Positions 52,804 to 61,976 of a stretch of DNA of 64,000 nucleotides are shown here, piece after piece. Location of the stretch: positions 1,502,501 to 1,566,500 of the forward strand of contig NZ_CP036422.1 of the NCBI RefSeq assembly GCF_009388985.1, given 5' to 3'. Source of the DNA: Halioglobus maricola. Its GTDB lineage: Bacteria; Pseudomonadota; Gammaproteobacteria; Pseudomonadales; Halieaceae. A model generated the notes under the pieces. The model saw only the letters and a program-made list of their open reading frames with translations, was not told the origin of the DNA and did not search any database. Positions within the stretch are counted from its first letter, which is position 1. Each line of letters starts with the position of its first letter. The position numbers were made by a program, and so were the translations under genes.

Positions 52804-53799
52804 CTATAAAGTGAACTGCTCCGCGCCAAACGCCTGCAACGTGGCCGTGTAAATCTCCGATGTGGGCTGAATGCAGGAAATAATCTGCGTGTGTACGCCG
52901 CTATCAGCACACCATCGAATCTGTTCCTGGCATTCACTTGCGGAACCGATGAATGCGATGTCATCCACCAACTCATCCGATAAGGCCGCAGCGGTGCGCT
53001 CGCGGTCTTTGCTTGCCCAGCCTTCACGAATCTCTCTGGCAGCGTCTTCAAACCCACACCAGGCGAGAAATTTGTTGTAAACGGGTGTCGAATAATAGGC
53101 GCTGAATGCGGCCCTGAAAGCGGCTCTCGCACTTGTTTTATCGTCGGTCACCACGGTCATTTGCCGGCTGACAACTTCCACGGAATCGGGGTTTTTAGCT
53201 GCTCGCTCAGCGCCGTCGCGAATATGGCCAAGAATCTTCGGCAGTGCACTGCGCGGGTATAAGTTGAGAATTACGCCGTCGCCGATTTCGGCGGCAGTTT
53301 CAAGCATTCGAGGGCGCAGTGCCGCGAGATAGATAGGTGTTTCGGTTACTCCCTGTCGGTAACCGTGGCTGCGCAGTGTGTCTCCGCTGAACGCCGTTTT
53401 TTCACCCGCCATTATCGTTCTTAGCAAGGCCATGATTTCCCGGGTCCGAGTGACCGGTTTTTCGAATGGAAGACCATGCCAACCCTCGATAATTGCATGA
53501 CTGGACGTACCCAGGCCTGGAATGAAGCGCCCGGGATAAGCCTGTTCCAGAACGGAGAATGTCGATGCCAGTACCGCAGGTGTGCGCGTGAATATTGGGA
53601 TAACCGCGATCCCGATGCGCAGCTTTTCAGTGTGCTCCAGCAGTAACGGGGCGAGCGTTAACGCGTCCAGCCCACCTGCATCTGCCAGCCAGATGTCCTG
53701 GTAGCCCAGTGCTTCTGCTTGCCGGGCTGCGGCGATTGAACCCGCCACGGTGCCGTCTGGAGAGGGCAGGGTTAGTGCAATTCGCTTCGTTGGGATCAT
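52804..53799 (-). CDS. LLM-class flavin-dependent oxidoreductase
   Basis: A 331-residue luciferase-like monooxygenase-family protein. It begins MIPTKRIALTLPSPDGTVAG and shows EALGYQDIWLADAGGLDALT, LRIGIAVIPIFTRTPAVLAST, PGRFIPGLGTSSHAIIEGWHG and, later, TPIYLAALRPRMLETAAEIGDGVILN. F420- or FMN-dependent members share this pattern; which cofactor is used cannot be told. The start was chosen because GGAAATAGAACG precedes the ATG. It lies convergent to the CrtC-like gene and 103 bases downstream of the sulfatase on the same strand. Confidence 0.88.
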   Translation of the reverse strand: MIPTKRIALTLPSPDGTVAGSIAAARQAEALGYQDIWLADAGGLDALTLAPLLLEHTEKLRIGIAVIPIFTRTPAVLASTFSVLEQAYPGRFIPGLGTSSHAIIEGWHGLPFEKPVTRTREIMALLRTIMAGEKTAFSGDTLRSHGYRQGVTETPIYLAALRPRMLETAAEIGDGVILNLYPRSALPKILGHIRDGAERAAKNPDSVEVVSRQMTVVTDDKTSARAAFRAAFSAYYSTPVYNKFLAWCGFEDAAREIREGWASKDRERTAAALSDELVDDIAFIGSASECQEQIRWCADSGVHTQIISCIQPTSEIYTATLQAFGAEQFTL

Positions 53800-53902
53800 C
53801 GTTCTATTTCCATTCTTTGGGTTTGGCATCCTGGCTGGTCGACAAATGTACCTGAACTCACAATTCGATATCGACACTTTCGACAATTGACGGGTTAGCT
53901 GT

Positions 53903-55861
53903 TCAGCCCAGCAGCATCCTCACTGCGCGACCCGAGGTCAGGAACTCGTGGCCCAGGGCTAGCAGAGCGGTCACGACCGGTATGGCTAGCGCCAGCCATT
54001 TGCGGTTGCTGAAAGAGTGCCAGAGCATGCCCGCGACACTAATTGCCAGCAAAGCCAGTCCAGCGGTTGACATGCCGAGCACAATGCAGGTCGCGCCTAC
54101 AAGTTGCGCAACGGCGAGAGATATGAGCGCGGCGTTCTTGTTCCGCAAGCCTGACACCAGGCCTGGCAGCGCCAGCACGAATAGACCGGCAAGCGCGAGT
54201 ATTACTATTCGTGCAACTGTAAGCAGCGAACCGACCAGTTCATAAATTACGCCGACTTCTTTTTCGTAGGCCTCGTGCTCTGCGATCATGCGTGCAAGCA
54301 CTTGCGGCTGTTCAGCAGCGAGATTGATTCGCTCGGCCGGATCGTCGATGAGATTATACAGCTCCCATTTTCCACTGCTCAAGGGTGCTGGCATTTGCAG
54401 GATTTTCCAGGGTCCGTCGAAGTAGGCGCGGGTGCCGTGCAGTTCATAGCCGACACCCTCTGGTTGGTGGTTCTGCGTGGTATCCCCGTTAAATAGCCGC
54501 AACCGGGACTTTCCTGCCATGTCCGGGGTTTCTGTACCCACCTCGGCAGGGTAAGCGACGCCTGCCAATTCCAGAATGGTTGGCATGATGTCACTGACAT
54601 GTACGAAACTGTGATTAACCGCACCGTCACCTCCGCCCAGGGGTTTGATGATAGCCGGTGTGCGAATGCCGCCTTCGGTGGAAAACCCTTTGAACAGACG
54701 GAAGCCACCCGAAGCGGCGGCTGCCCAACCGGCGCCTATCTCTGTGAACGAGCCAGGCAGGCCGCGATTTTCCAGGCTGTTATTAAACTGCTGGTGATAT
54801 TCGCGGGTGTGACCGCCGTAGATTGTCGCTGGAAAAGGATTGGCGCCATTGTCACTGAAGAATAAGACAAGGGTATTGTCCAGTTGGCTGTTGTCTTCCA
54901 GCCACTGGATGACGCGGCCAATTTGCTCGTCCATCAGGTCAATCATTGCCGCATAGGTCTCCATGTCGCGACGCCGTAGAGTTTGCTCACCCCCCGGCAG
55001 CGATGCCCATGGTTTTATATAGCCTGGCCACTCTCCAAGAGCGAGGTTGTCGGGCAAGACACGTTTCTCTTTTGCTGCAGCATAGCGACGCTGCAGCAAC
55101 GCCTGGTAGCCGTCGTCGTATACGCCCTTGTACTTGACGATGTATTCCTCCGGGGCATGCAGTGGGTCGTGAGGAGCAGTGAATGACAGGTAGGCAAAGA
55201 ATGGCTGCTCCGAACCGCGGTCTTGCTCCAGCCAGGCCAGCAGATGGTCAGCGTACGCATGTGAGGAATAGAAATCTGCGGGAAGTGTTTCCACCAGCGT
55301 ACCGTTGCGAGTGTAGTAAACAGGCTCATCGGGTGAGATAGGGAACGCATCTGCGTAGTGGCTGGCGGCACCGCTTAGCAGGCTGAATGTTTCTTGGAAT
55401 CCGCGATCATGGGGGCGCTGCCCTTCCTCTACTCCCAGATGCCACTTGCCCGATAAATAGGTGTGATACCCGGCTTCGGACAGAACCTCAGCGATGGTGG
55501 GTGTGCCCGGGGATAAAAAACCCTCGTATCCGGGATTTACCCGTTGATTGTCAGTCGGCAGTTGCGAGCCTATGCCGGCGTTGTGGTTGTCATGTCCAGT
55601 GAGCAGGACTGAGCGGGTGGGGGCGCAGGTCGGTAGTGTATGGAAATTGCTCAGGCTGACGCCCTCCGCCGCCAGCCTGTCCAGGGACGGGGTGGAAATT
55701 TCGCTGCCGTAGGGCCCGATATCGGTGAAGCCCAGGTCGTCAGCAACGATGATCAGGACATTGGGGCGCACCGCTGGAGCTGCCTGTAGCTGAAGGGGCG
55801 CGAGCAGAATAGCCAGAATGCCCAGCCCTCTCACAACAGACGAAATTTTATTAGTGAACAT
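53903..55861 (-). CDS. Arylsulfatase-family sulfatase with C-terminal membrane domain
   Basis: A 652-residue sulfatase. A signal-like N-terminus (VVRGLGILAILLAPLQLQAAP) is followed by the metal motif VLIIVADDLGFTDIG. The formylglycine site is TCAPTR (C79-A-P-T-R), giving a Cys-type sulfatase that needs an FGE or similar maturase. From about residue 555 there are four hydrophobic segments (VARIVILALAGLFVLALPGLV, ALISLAVAQLVGATCIVLGM, LALLAISVAGMLWHSF, LALAIPVVTALLALG), not usual for sulfatases. The mature domain would face the periplasm or outside. It is divergent from the TonB receptor, sharing operator-like site 11. It could desulfate an imported substrate. Confidence 0.9.
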   Translation of the reverse strand: MFTNKISSVVRGLGILAILLAPLQLQAAPAVRPNVLIIVADDLGFTDIGPYGSEISTPSLDRLAAEGVSLSNFHTLPTCAPTRSVLLTGHDNHNAGIGSQLPTDNQRVNPGYEGFLSPGTPTIAEVLSEAGYHTYLSGKWHLGVEEGQRPHDRGFQETFSLLSGAASHYADAFPISPDEPVYYTRNGTLVETLPADFYSSHAYADHLLAWLEQDRGSEQPFFAYLSFTAPHDPLHAPEEYIVKYKGVYDDGYQALLQRRYAAAKEKRVLPDNLALGEWPGYIKPWASLPGGEQTLRRRDMETYAAMIDLMDEQIGRVIQWLEDNSQLDNTLVLFFSDNGANPFPATIYGGHTREYHQQFNNSLENRGLPGSFTEIGAGWAAAASGGFRLFKGFSTEGGIRTPAIIKPLGGGDGAVNHSFVHVSDIMPTILELAGVAYPAEVGTETPDMAGKSRLRLFNGDTTQNHQPEGVGYELHGTRAYFDGPWKILQMPAPLSSGKWELYNLIDDPAERINLAAEQPQVLARMIAEHEAYEKEVGVIYELVGSLLTVARIVILALAGLFVLALPGLVSGLRNKNAALISLAVAQLVGATCIVLGMSTAGLALLAISVAGMLWHSFSNRKWLALAIPVVTALLALGHEFLTSGRAVRMLLG

Positions 55862-56021
55862 TATGTACCTTGAAAGCCGCTGTAGATCTGAATTACCCCG
55901 CAAGGACACCAGTGAGAAAGGATTCTGGGAATAGGCATTCAATGAATTATGCGGACCGAACATCCCTGGACCTGATATTTGCTTTGGTCAGTAAAATCTA
56001 TTCTGGAGCTTGACGGATCGG

Positions 56022-56038
56022 AAATTGTATTACAATAT
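56022..56038. promoter_or_regulatory. Operator-like site 11 (sulfatase / TonB receptor)
   Basis: AAATTGTATTACAATAT is a close match (TTGTATTACAA). TTGACG at 56010-56015 could serve as -35, and TACAAT within the site as -10 (15-base spacer) for the receptor gene, so a bound protein would occlude the promoter. It is 84 bases from the receptor start. Confidence 0.65.
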
Positions 56039-56121
56039 GTCATAAGGATGAAGGGGCTGGCTAGCAGCCGTTCGAGAATACATAAACAATAATCAGCGTT
56101 GAAATGGAGGGATCTGATCCC

Positions 56122-58386
56122 ATGAGCATCACCAATCTTAAAATACCGTACAAGGTGTCCCCACCCCTGGTCGCTGTCCTCGCGTTGGTCGCATCGCCGA
56201 CCTATGGGCAAGCCCTGGAAGAGATCATTGTTACGGCGCAAAAGCGCGTGGAGTCGGCCCAGGAAATACCTCTTACGGTGGCAGTCGTGAGTGGCGAAAC
56301 TCTGGACCAGTTCTCCATCAATAATGCAACAGACCTTGCCAATTCGGTACCAGGGCTGGAGATTTCTCCGGCACCTCAGGGTTTGTCGTCACCAAAAATT
56401 CGTGGGCTGGGGACAGGTGTCGGCGCTGAAAACATGGAGCAATCAGTCGGCCTGTTTCTCGATGGTGTATGGACCGGAAAGACCCGCGATCTGCAATCGG
56501 CCTTGTTCGATGTTGGCCGTATTGAGGTTATCAAGGGCACCCAGACCTCTCAATTGGGCAAGAACACCAGCCTGGGCGCCATAATGGTCATGTCGAAGCG
56601 ACCCGAGGATGAAAATGGGGGATTCGCCCAGGCAGAATACGATTTCGAACTCGGTAGCACGATCCTGTCTGGAGCAGGCAACATCGCAACAGATTTCGGC
56701 AATTATCGCCTCGCAGTCAACCTGGTGCAGGAAGAGGGGTTTGTCGAGAACCAAAGAGTAGGTGGCGATGATCCCGAACGCGAGCAAAACTCCGTCCGCA
56801 TCAGTGGCCTATGGAACCCGGGAGACAGGGCAACTATCTATGCAAGCTATACCTATGACGACAGGGATGTAACAGGCATGTCCTTCGAGGTGTCAGAAGA
56901 CCCCACCGGATGGTACGAAGGTTTGACCGGTGACACTGACACAAGCTTGAACAATAAGCGTAAGACCTGGACTTCATATGCATCTGACGGAAAAGACTTT
57001 GATGAACAGGAAGGTCACCGTGCGGTGCTGGAGTTCGCCTACGACGTCAATGATTCCCTTGATTTTACTTCCTTGACCGGCTACAGCGAATACGACAATA
57101 CCCGTTTTTTCGACGCCGATTTTTCGACCCTGGACTACCTCGAGCAGTATAAGGAAACTGAATTCGATCAGTTCAGTCAGGAGTTTCGCCTGAACGGTAC
57201 CGCATTCGACGAAGTCCTGGATTATGTGGCCGGCTTCTACTACATGGAAAACCACTTCGAGTCTTACCAACACACCAATTTTATGGATACTGGGGTCTTC
57301 ATACCTGTCCCCGTCGCTCCAGGTATATACGCGGCGACAGGGCCTGCATCGGGTCCCTCGCAGTATGAACAAGATATTGAGACATGGTCCGTGTATGGCA
57401 ATGGCGCTTTTCAACTGGGTGACCGCTGGCGGCTGACCCTTGGTATTCGCTATACAGATGAGACCAAAGATCTTGAAAACTGGTCTAGCATCTATGACGA
57501 GGATGAGTCTTCATTCTACTTTGGTCTTGATCCGGAAAATGGTGTTTTTCTCCCCATACCACCAGCAGCTTTGCCACCAGGTGCGCCGGCCACTTTTTAC
57601 GAGATCGTGTCTGCGCCATTTGAATCGACTGATCTGCCCTGGGATGAAGATAACATCGACGGCTCAATCAACTTGCAGTATCAGTTCGATTCCGGAAATG
57701 TGTATGCATCCTGGGCTCGGGGTAGTAAAAGCGGTGGCTACAGTACCTCTGCTGGGCCAGACGCTGACCCCTTTGACACTGAAGAGGCAGAGACAGTCGA
57801 GCTTGGGTTCAAGTCTGAACTGCTCGACGGAGAATTGCGCTTGAATGCTGCGCTGTTCCACACGGAGATAGATAACTTCCAGTCCGTACAATTTGTCGGA
57901 ACTGGCTTCCAGTCGTCAGCGATTCCTGTCGAGACACAGGGGTTCGAGTTTGAGAGCTTGTGGGCGGCCACCGCTAACCTCACAATGGGATTGGCAGCCA
58001 CTTACGCAGATGCTGAGCGTACTGATACCGGTTTCACTCCCGCTGGAGCACCGGAGTGGACAGCATCTTTGTCCGTTGACCACGGCATGGACCTGGGTTC
58101 CAACTATGAACTCCGTACCAATGCGTTGGTGAACTACAGTGGTGAGGAGTTTACCCAGGGCATGGAAACCTACGAAGCACCATCTCTAGTCCTGGTGGAC
58201 CTGCGAGTGGCTCTGTCTCCAATAAATTCCCAATGGGAACTGGCGCTCATGGCAAGAAACCTGTTGGATGAGCAGAAATTTGTATTCGGTTTCCCATTCC
58301 CTGTTCTAGGGGCCACGTACGGTACTTCTCTCGGAAGCCTTAACCGGCCCAGAACCGTAGCGATTCAAGCCCGCTATAATTTCTAG
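56122..58386 (+). CDS. TonB-dependent outer-membrane receptor
   Basis: A 754-residue outer-membrane transporter with a signal peptide (PPLVAVLALVASPTYGQA). The TonB-box-like EEIIVTAQKR and plug IPLTVAVVSGETLDQFSI follow, then a long beta-barrel ending in ARYNF, a typical C-terminal Phe. It has the IRGLGTG and EVIKGTQTSQLG plug motifs. The start at 56122 has GGAGG eleven bases upstream. It probably imports a large hydrophobic or sulfated substrate; the divergent sulfatase supports this. A terminator follows at 58410. A second receptor of the same type is at 62620-64000. Confidence 0.92.
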   Translation: MSITNLKIPYKVSPPLVAVLALVASPTYGQALEEIIVTAQKRVESAQEIPLTVAVVSGETLDQFSINNATDLANSVPGLEISPAPQGLSSPKIRGLGTGVGAENMEQSVGLFLDGVWTGKTRDLQSALFDVGRIEVIKGTQTSQLGKNTSLGAIMVMSKRPEDENGGFAQAEYDFELGSTILSGAGNIATDFGNYRLAVNLVQEEGFVENQRVGGDDPEREQNSVRISGLWNPGDRATIYASYTYDDRDVTGMSFEVSEDPTGWYEGLTGDTDTSLNNKRKTWTSYASDGKDFDEQEGHRAVLEFAYDVNDSLDFTSLTGYSEYDNTRFFDADFSTLDYLEQYKETEFDQFSQEFRLNGTAFDEVLDYVAGFYYMENHFESYQHTNFMDTGVFIPVPVAPGIYAATGPASGPSQYEQDIETWSVYGNGAFQLGDRWRLTLGIRYTDETKDLENWSSIYDEDESSFYFGLDPENGVFLPIPPAALPPGAPATFYEIVSAPFESTDLPWDEDNIDGSINLQYQFDSGNVYASWARGSKSGGYSTSAGPDADPFDTEEAETVELGFKSELLDGELRLNAALFHTEIDNFQSVQFVGTGFQSSAIPVETQGFEFESLWAATANLTMGLAATYADAERTDTGFTPAGAPEWTASLSVDHGMDLGSNYELRTNALVNYSGEEFTQGMETYEAPSLVLVDLRVALSPINSQWELALMARNLLDEQKFVFGFPFPVLGATYGTSLGSLNRPRTVAIQARYNF

Positions 58387-58409
58387 GGTACAATCACCGC
58401 AATTTTACG

Positions 58410-58443
58410 ACGGTCAGCATTGAAAGATGCTGGCCGTTTTTTA
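58410..58443 (+). terminator. Rho-independent terminator after the TonB receptor
   Basis: ACGGTCAGCAT and ATGCTGGCCGT form an 11-bp stem with one G-U pair and a 6-base loop, followed by a run of T. It ends the receptor transcript 24 bases after the stop codon. Confidence 0.88.
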
Positions 58444-58574
58444 TTTGCATGTAATAGGCTACTTTTAGTTCAGGGCTATGATTTGGGCCGGTAAACATAG
58501 AATCGGTTGGTGCCTTTTAGAATCAGGTAATCTAGTTGATAACGTAGAAAGCACGAGTAAATAGGTGGCACGTG

Positions 58575-59456
58575 ATGAAGAGTCGTGAACATACAAGCAC
58601 TTCCGGGGCAGATAAGCTGGTCCAGGAAATTATTGAGAGCACACTGGCGCTTGACGAGGAGGCGATGATGGGCAGCGCTCGTCAATTGCTGAAAAGACTC
58701 CGCCGCTTCTCGACTCCCGTGGTCACGGGTACAGAAAATATCCCAAGTGAGCCAGCCCTGTTTGTAGCCAACCATTCTACGATGGCTGGTGATACCGTCG
58801 TAGCTTTACCTCTACTCGCAGAGGCGGCTGGCCGAGCGGTCAGGGGTATGAATGACAGGGCCTTCTACAAAAATCCACGACTCCGTCAGTGGTCCATCAA
58901 AAATGGTGCAGTTATGGGGCACCCGGACGTCGGATCCGCACTCTTTGAAGCGAAAAAAGATATTCTCGTTTTTCCCGGTGGGGCATACGAAGCCAACAAG
59001 AACTTGGACCTTCGCTATACCATTCAGTGGAAGCAGCGTACAGGATTCGTTCGCCTTGCTGCCAAACACGGTGTGCCCATAGTGCCTATGGGGATTGTCG
59101 GCCCGGATGAGTGGTATGACCGCTATCTCGACAGAGACGAGCTGCGCGACTCCGTATTTGGAAAATTACTTCGCAGAGCAGGAGCATCCGAAGAATTTCT
59201 GAATTCTGATGAACTGCCACCGATTCCGCGGGGCTTCATGGGGACCTTGTTGCCAAAATGGAAACAGGTGTTCATCCATTTTGGCAAGCCTGTTAAGACC
59301 GGCAGGTATAAGGGTAAAAATATCAGCGAGGCAAGCCAGTTTAAACTGCGCGATCAGGCCAAAGCGGAGTTAGAGGCCGCTATAGAGAGAATGCTCTTGT
59401 TACGGGAAGACATGCGCAAGAATAAGTCTGGTGTCCTGAGCGAATTCAACTGGTAA
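58575..59456 (+). CDS. PlsC-like lysophospholipid acyltransferase
   Basis: A 293-residue acyltransferase. The catalytic motif is NHSTMAGD (residues near 69-76, an HX5D variant of the usual HX4D) in ALFVANHSTMAGDTVVALP. The second motif lies in ILVFPGGAYEANKN, and VPIVPMGIVGPDEWYD follows. It is likely to acylate a lysolipid or glycerol phosphate at the membrane. AGGTGG lies six bases before the ATG. A decayed partial copy follows at 59515-59795, so the locus was once duplicated. Confidence 0.87.
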   Translation: MKSREHTSTSGADKLVQEIIESTLALDEEAMMGSARQLLKRLRRFSTPVVTGTENIPSEPALFVANHSTMAGDTVVALPLLAEAAGRAVRGMNDRAFYKNPRLRQWSIKNGAVMGHPDVGSALFEAKKDILVFPGGAYEANKNLDLRYTIQWKQRTGFVRLAAKHGVPIVPMGIVGPDEWYDRYLDRDELRDSVFGKLLRRAGASEEFLNSDELPPIPRGFMGTLLPKWKQVFIHFGKPVKTGRYKGKNISEASQFKLRDQAKAELEAAIERMLLLREDMRKNKSGVLSEFNW

Positions 59457-59514
59457 GTTCCAGCGAGGACATAGCCGAGTGTCGTTACCATAAGCTACAT
59501 CAAATAGTTGCGAG

Positions 59515-59795
59515 ACCCGGAGGCCTTGCAAAAGACCATCGATCGTTGGGATCGCACTCTTTGAAGCGAAAAAAATATTCTCGTTTTTCCCGTTGGGACT
59601 CACAAAACCAACAGGAATTTGGAGCTTCGCAATACCATTCAGTGGAAGTGACGCACAGGATTCATGCGTCGTGATGTCAAAATCGAAGCAGGTATTTATT
59701 CACTCAGGCAGGCCTGTCAAAACCCGCAGGTAGAAGGGTAAAAATATCTGCCAGGCCAGCCAGTTCAGTCCGCGCGATCGCGCCAATGTGTTGAG
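59515..59795 (+). pseudogene. Decayed partial duplicate of the PlsC-like gene
   Basis: Several blocks repeat the preceding gene with point changes and deletions. GGCCTTGCAAAAGACC resembles the gene near 58858, and CGCACTCTTTGAAGCGAAAAAA with CTCGTTTTTCCCG matches 58936-58977. TACCATTCAGTGGAAG matches 59018, and AGGCCTGTCAAAACC with AGGGTAAAAATATC matches the 3' part near 59286-59322. An internal block of about 200 bases is missing and frames are broken by stops. It fills most of the 364-base gap before the DUF2147 gene; nothing else is seen there. Confidence 0.85.
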
Positions 59796-59820
59796 CCAGC
59801 CCTGCTGAGCGCAGTAGTCA

Positions 59821-60216
59821 CTACTCCACTAATTCCCAACTCTGGCCGTCGCAAATAAACGCCACGCAGCCCTCTACCTCCAAGGTATTGCCCTCGCGAA
59901 GCATCTTCGACTTGAACACCTTGTCGCGTTCAGGGTCCCAGATTTTACCGCCGCTGTAGCTGCTCTTATCTTTGGATGTCATGTCCATGATCATTAGTTT
60001 GCCGAGGTATTCATAGTCGGGGTTCTCGCCATCGGCTGTGATTGCACGGGTGATAACACCACAGGTTTTCTTGCCGTCCTTTTCACAGGGGCCCACGGTA
60101 ACTTCCAGGTAGGCTTTGTCGGCATTCGGCTGTGTCCGCCAAACCCCATCTGCGCTGGCAAAGGCAAAGGCGGGGAGGATCGCCGCAAGTGATAGTCCAA
60201 GAAGAGTGTTTTTCAT
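59821..60216 (-). CDS. DUF2147 secreted protein
   Basis: A 131-residue protein with a signal peptide (MKNTLLGLSLAAILPAFAFA) and DUF2147-type features. GVWRTQPNADKAYLEVTVGPCEK starts the domain, CGVITRAITADGEN follows, and YSGGKIWDPERDKVFKSKM and VEGCVAFICDGQSWELVE end it. The Cys in GPCEK, KTCGV, EGCVA and FICDG could form disulfides. The ATG at 60216 has GGAGA upstream. It is periplasmic or exported, of unknown function. Confidence 0.88.
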   Translation of the reverse strand: MKNTLLGLSLAAILPAFAFASADGVWRTQPNADKAYLEVTVGPCEKDGKKTCGVITRAITADGENPDYEYLGKLMIMDMTSKDKSSYSGGKIWDPERDKVFKSKMLREGNTLEVEGCVAFICDGQSWELVE

Positions 60217-60243
60217 AGTTTCTCCGTTTAACAATTCTGTACA

Positions 60244-60501
60244 CTAGGCAGATGCTTTTCTGCGCTGAAACCATCGCCACAGCCCGATCACTGAGGCTGC
60301 TATCCAAAAGATTTCAATCACAAAGCTCGCCAAATTGAAGTTTACCAGCAAGCTGATCAGTAGTAACACTGCACCTACGAGGTTCAATGCGTTGTAACCC
60401 AGGCTGCTCGCTTCCATTCGTTCCAGCTGCAGCAGAAAGTAGGCCAGGACCACGAGGAGTGTACCGGACATGCCCACGGCATCTGCAAAAGTAAATTCCA
60501 T
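60244..60501 (-). CDS. Small three-helix membrane protein (CBU_0592 type)
   Basis: An 85-residue protein with three hydrophobic segments: FADAVGMSGTLLVVLAYFLLQ, YNALNLVGAVLLLISLLVNF and ASFVIEIFWIAASVIGLWRWF. It starts MEFTFADAVGMSG and ends RRKASA. The size and layout fit the CBU_0592 family of small membrane proteins. It is 27 bases upstream of the DUF2147 start on the same strand and may be co-transcribed with it. Function unknown. Confidence 0.75.
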   Translation of the reverse strand: MEFTFADAVGMSGTLLVVLAYFLLQLERMEASSLGYNALNLVGAVLLLISLLVNFNLASFVIEIFWIAASVIGLWRWFQRRKASA

Positions 60502-60641
60502 TGATTATTCCAAAGTGACGTGGTCTGGCACGATCATTCCCGAAAGCACTATTGAAGCCAATAGTAGCCATCATCTGGATATTACCCAGCTGTGGCTTCA
60601 ATTTCATCGACTCACCGGCAATAATTCTCTACAGTCTTGTT

Positions 60642-61973
60642 ATGTATAGAGAAACTATAGCGAAGGTCTTCCGCCAGATTCTGCTGCTGGGTCTATTTTA
60701 CAGCCAGAGTGCGCTCTCACTCGAAGTTCTTTCTCTTCAAGCTCAAGCAGAGCTGGTCGATCGGATTACCCATGAACGCCTGACGGAAGTCTTGCCTTCA
60801 CTGATGCGTAGAGAGGGCGTTGACCTGTGGGTGATCATGTCGCGCGAGTACAATGAAGACCCAATTCTCAAGACTCTGCTCCCTGCCACCTGGATGTCGG
60901 CCCGGCGTCATACCATGCTGGTCGTGCATGACCCCGGGGAGGGCGCTGCGCTCGAATACCTCGCTGTTGCCCGCTACCCCGTGGGTAAAGTATTTGCCCC
61001 CGCCTGGAATGTGGCAGAGCAACCAGACCAATGGCGAGCTCTTGAAGAATTAATTACCGCCCGCGCTCCTGAAACGATCGCCGTCAATCATTCCGACAAT
61101 TTCGCCCTTGCTGACGGCATGAGCAGCACCGAGTATCGCAAACTGCAGGAGGCACTTCCGGCAACTATGCGTGCGCGGCTGGTGTCTGCCGAGCGCCTTG
61201 CGATTGCGTGGTTGGAGACGCGCAGCAAGACGGAGATGGCCTACTATCCGCAATTGGTTCAGACCGGGCATCAACTGATAGCTCGCGCGTTCTCTAGCGA
61301 AGTGATAACCCCGGGAGTGACGACCACTGACGATGTTAGCTGGTGGCTGCGCGAGCGCTCTCAGGCGCTGGGTCTTGGGAACTGGTTTCATCCTTCCGTC
61401 TCTTACCAGCGTAATGGCGAGGAAGGTTTTAACCTGCAGGGCACGATTCTACCTGGAGACTTGATTCACGTTGACTTCGGCCTCACGTGGCTGCGCCTCA
61501 ATACCGATCAGCAGCAGCATGCCTATGTTCTCAAGCCGGGAGAAAGCGAAGTGCCGCGCGGACTGTTGGAGGCGCTCGTTGCCGGCAATCAGTTACAGGA
61601 TATTCTCACCGCGAATTTCAAGCTGGGCCTTACTGGCAACGAAGTCCTCTCCCGTAGCAGGAAGCAGGCTCTGGCGAGAGGCATTAACCCTCTGATCTAC
61701 TCGCATCCTCTCGGCTTACATGGCCACGGCGCCGGGCCTACTATCGGCATGTGGGATGCACAGCAAGGGGTGCCGGTTAAGGGCGACTACCCGCTGTTTC
61801 CCGATACCGCTTACTCCATTGAATTAAGTGCGACGAGTGCTGTGGCGGAATGGGGAGGAGACGTGCGTATTATGCTGGAAGAAGATGCGTTCTTTGATGG
61901 CGAGATCGTAGATTACATGGACGGTCGGCAAACAGCGTTTCACCTCATACCCAGTAGCGAAGTGAAGCCTTAA
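60642..61973 (+). CDS. Exported M24-family metallopeptidase-like protein
   Basis: A 443-residue pita-bread-fold protein. The N-terminus (FRQILLLGLFYSQSALSLE) looks like a signal sequence. A creatinase-type N-terminal domain (VDLWVIMSREYNED) is followed by the catalytic domain with metal-ligand candidates: Asp in IHVDFGLTWL, Asp in NTDQQQHAYV, His in HGHGAGPTIG, Glu in SIELSATS and Glu in RIMLEEDAFF. The five-ligand set appears complete, so it is probably an active Xaa-Pro-type peptidase or a related hydrolase. The start MYRETIAKVF was chosen as the best signal sequence. It is followed within 4 bases by the GGDEF gene. Confidence 0.87.
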   Translation: MYRETIAKVFRQILLLGLFYSQSALSLEVLSLQAQAELVDRITHERLTEVLPSLMRREGVDLWVIMSREYNEDPILKTLLPATWMSARRHTMLVVHDPGEGAALEYLAVARYPVGKVFAPAWNVAEQPDQWRALEELITARAPETIAVNHSDNFALADGMSSTEYRKLQEALPATMRARLVSAERLAIAWLETRSKTEMAYYPQLVQTGHQLIARAFSSEVITPGVTTTDDVSWWLRERSQALGLGNWFHPSVSYQRNGEEGFNLQGTILPGDLIHVDFGLTWLRLNTDQQQHAYVLKPGESEVPRGLLEALVAGNQLQDILTANFKLGLTGNEVLSRSRKQALARGINPLIYSHPLGLHGHGAGPTIGMWDAQQGVPVKGDYPLFPDTAYSIELSATSAVAEWGGDVRIMLEEDAFFDGEIVDYMDGRQTAFHLIPSSEVKP

Positions 61974-61976
61974 GTG

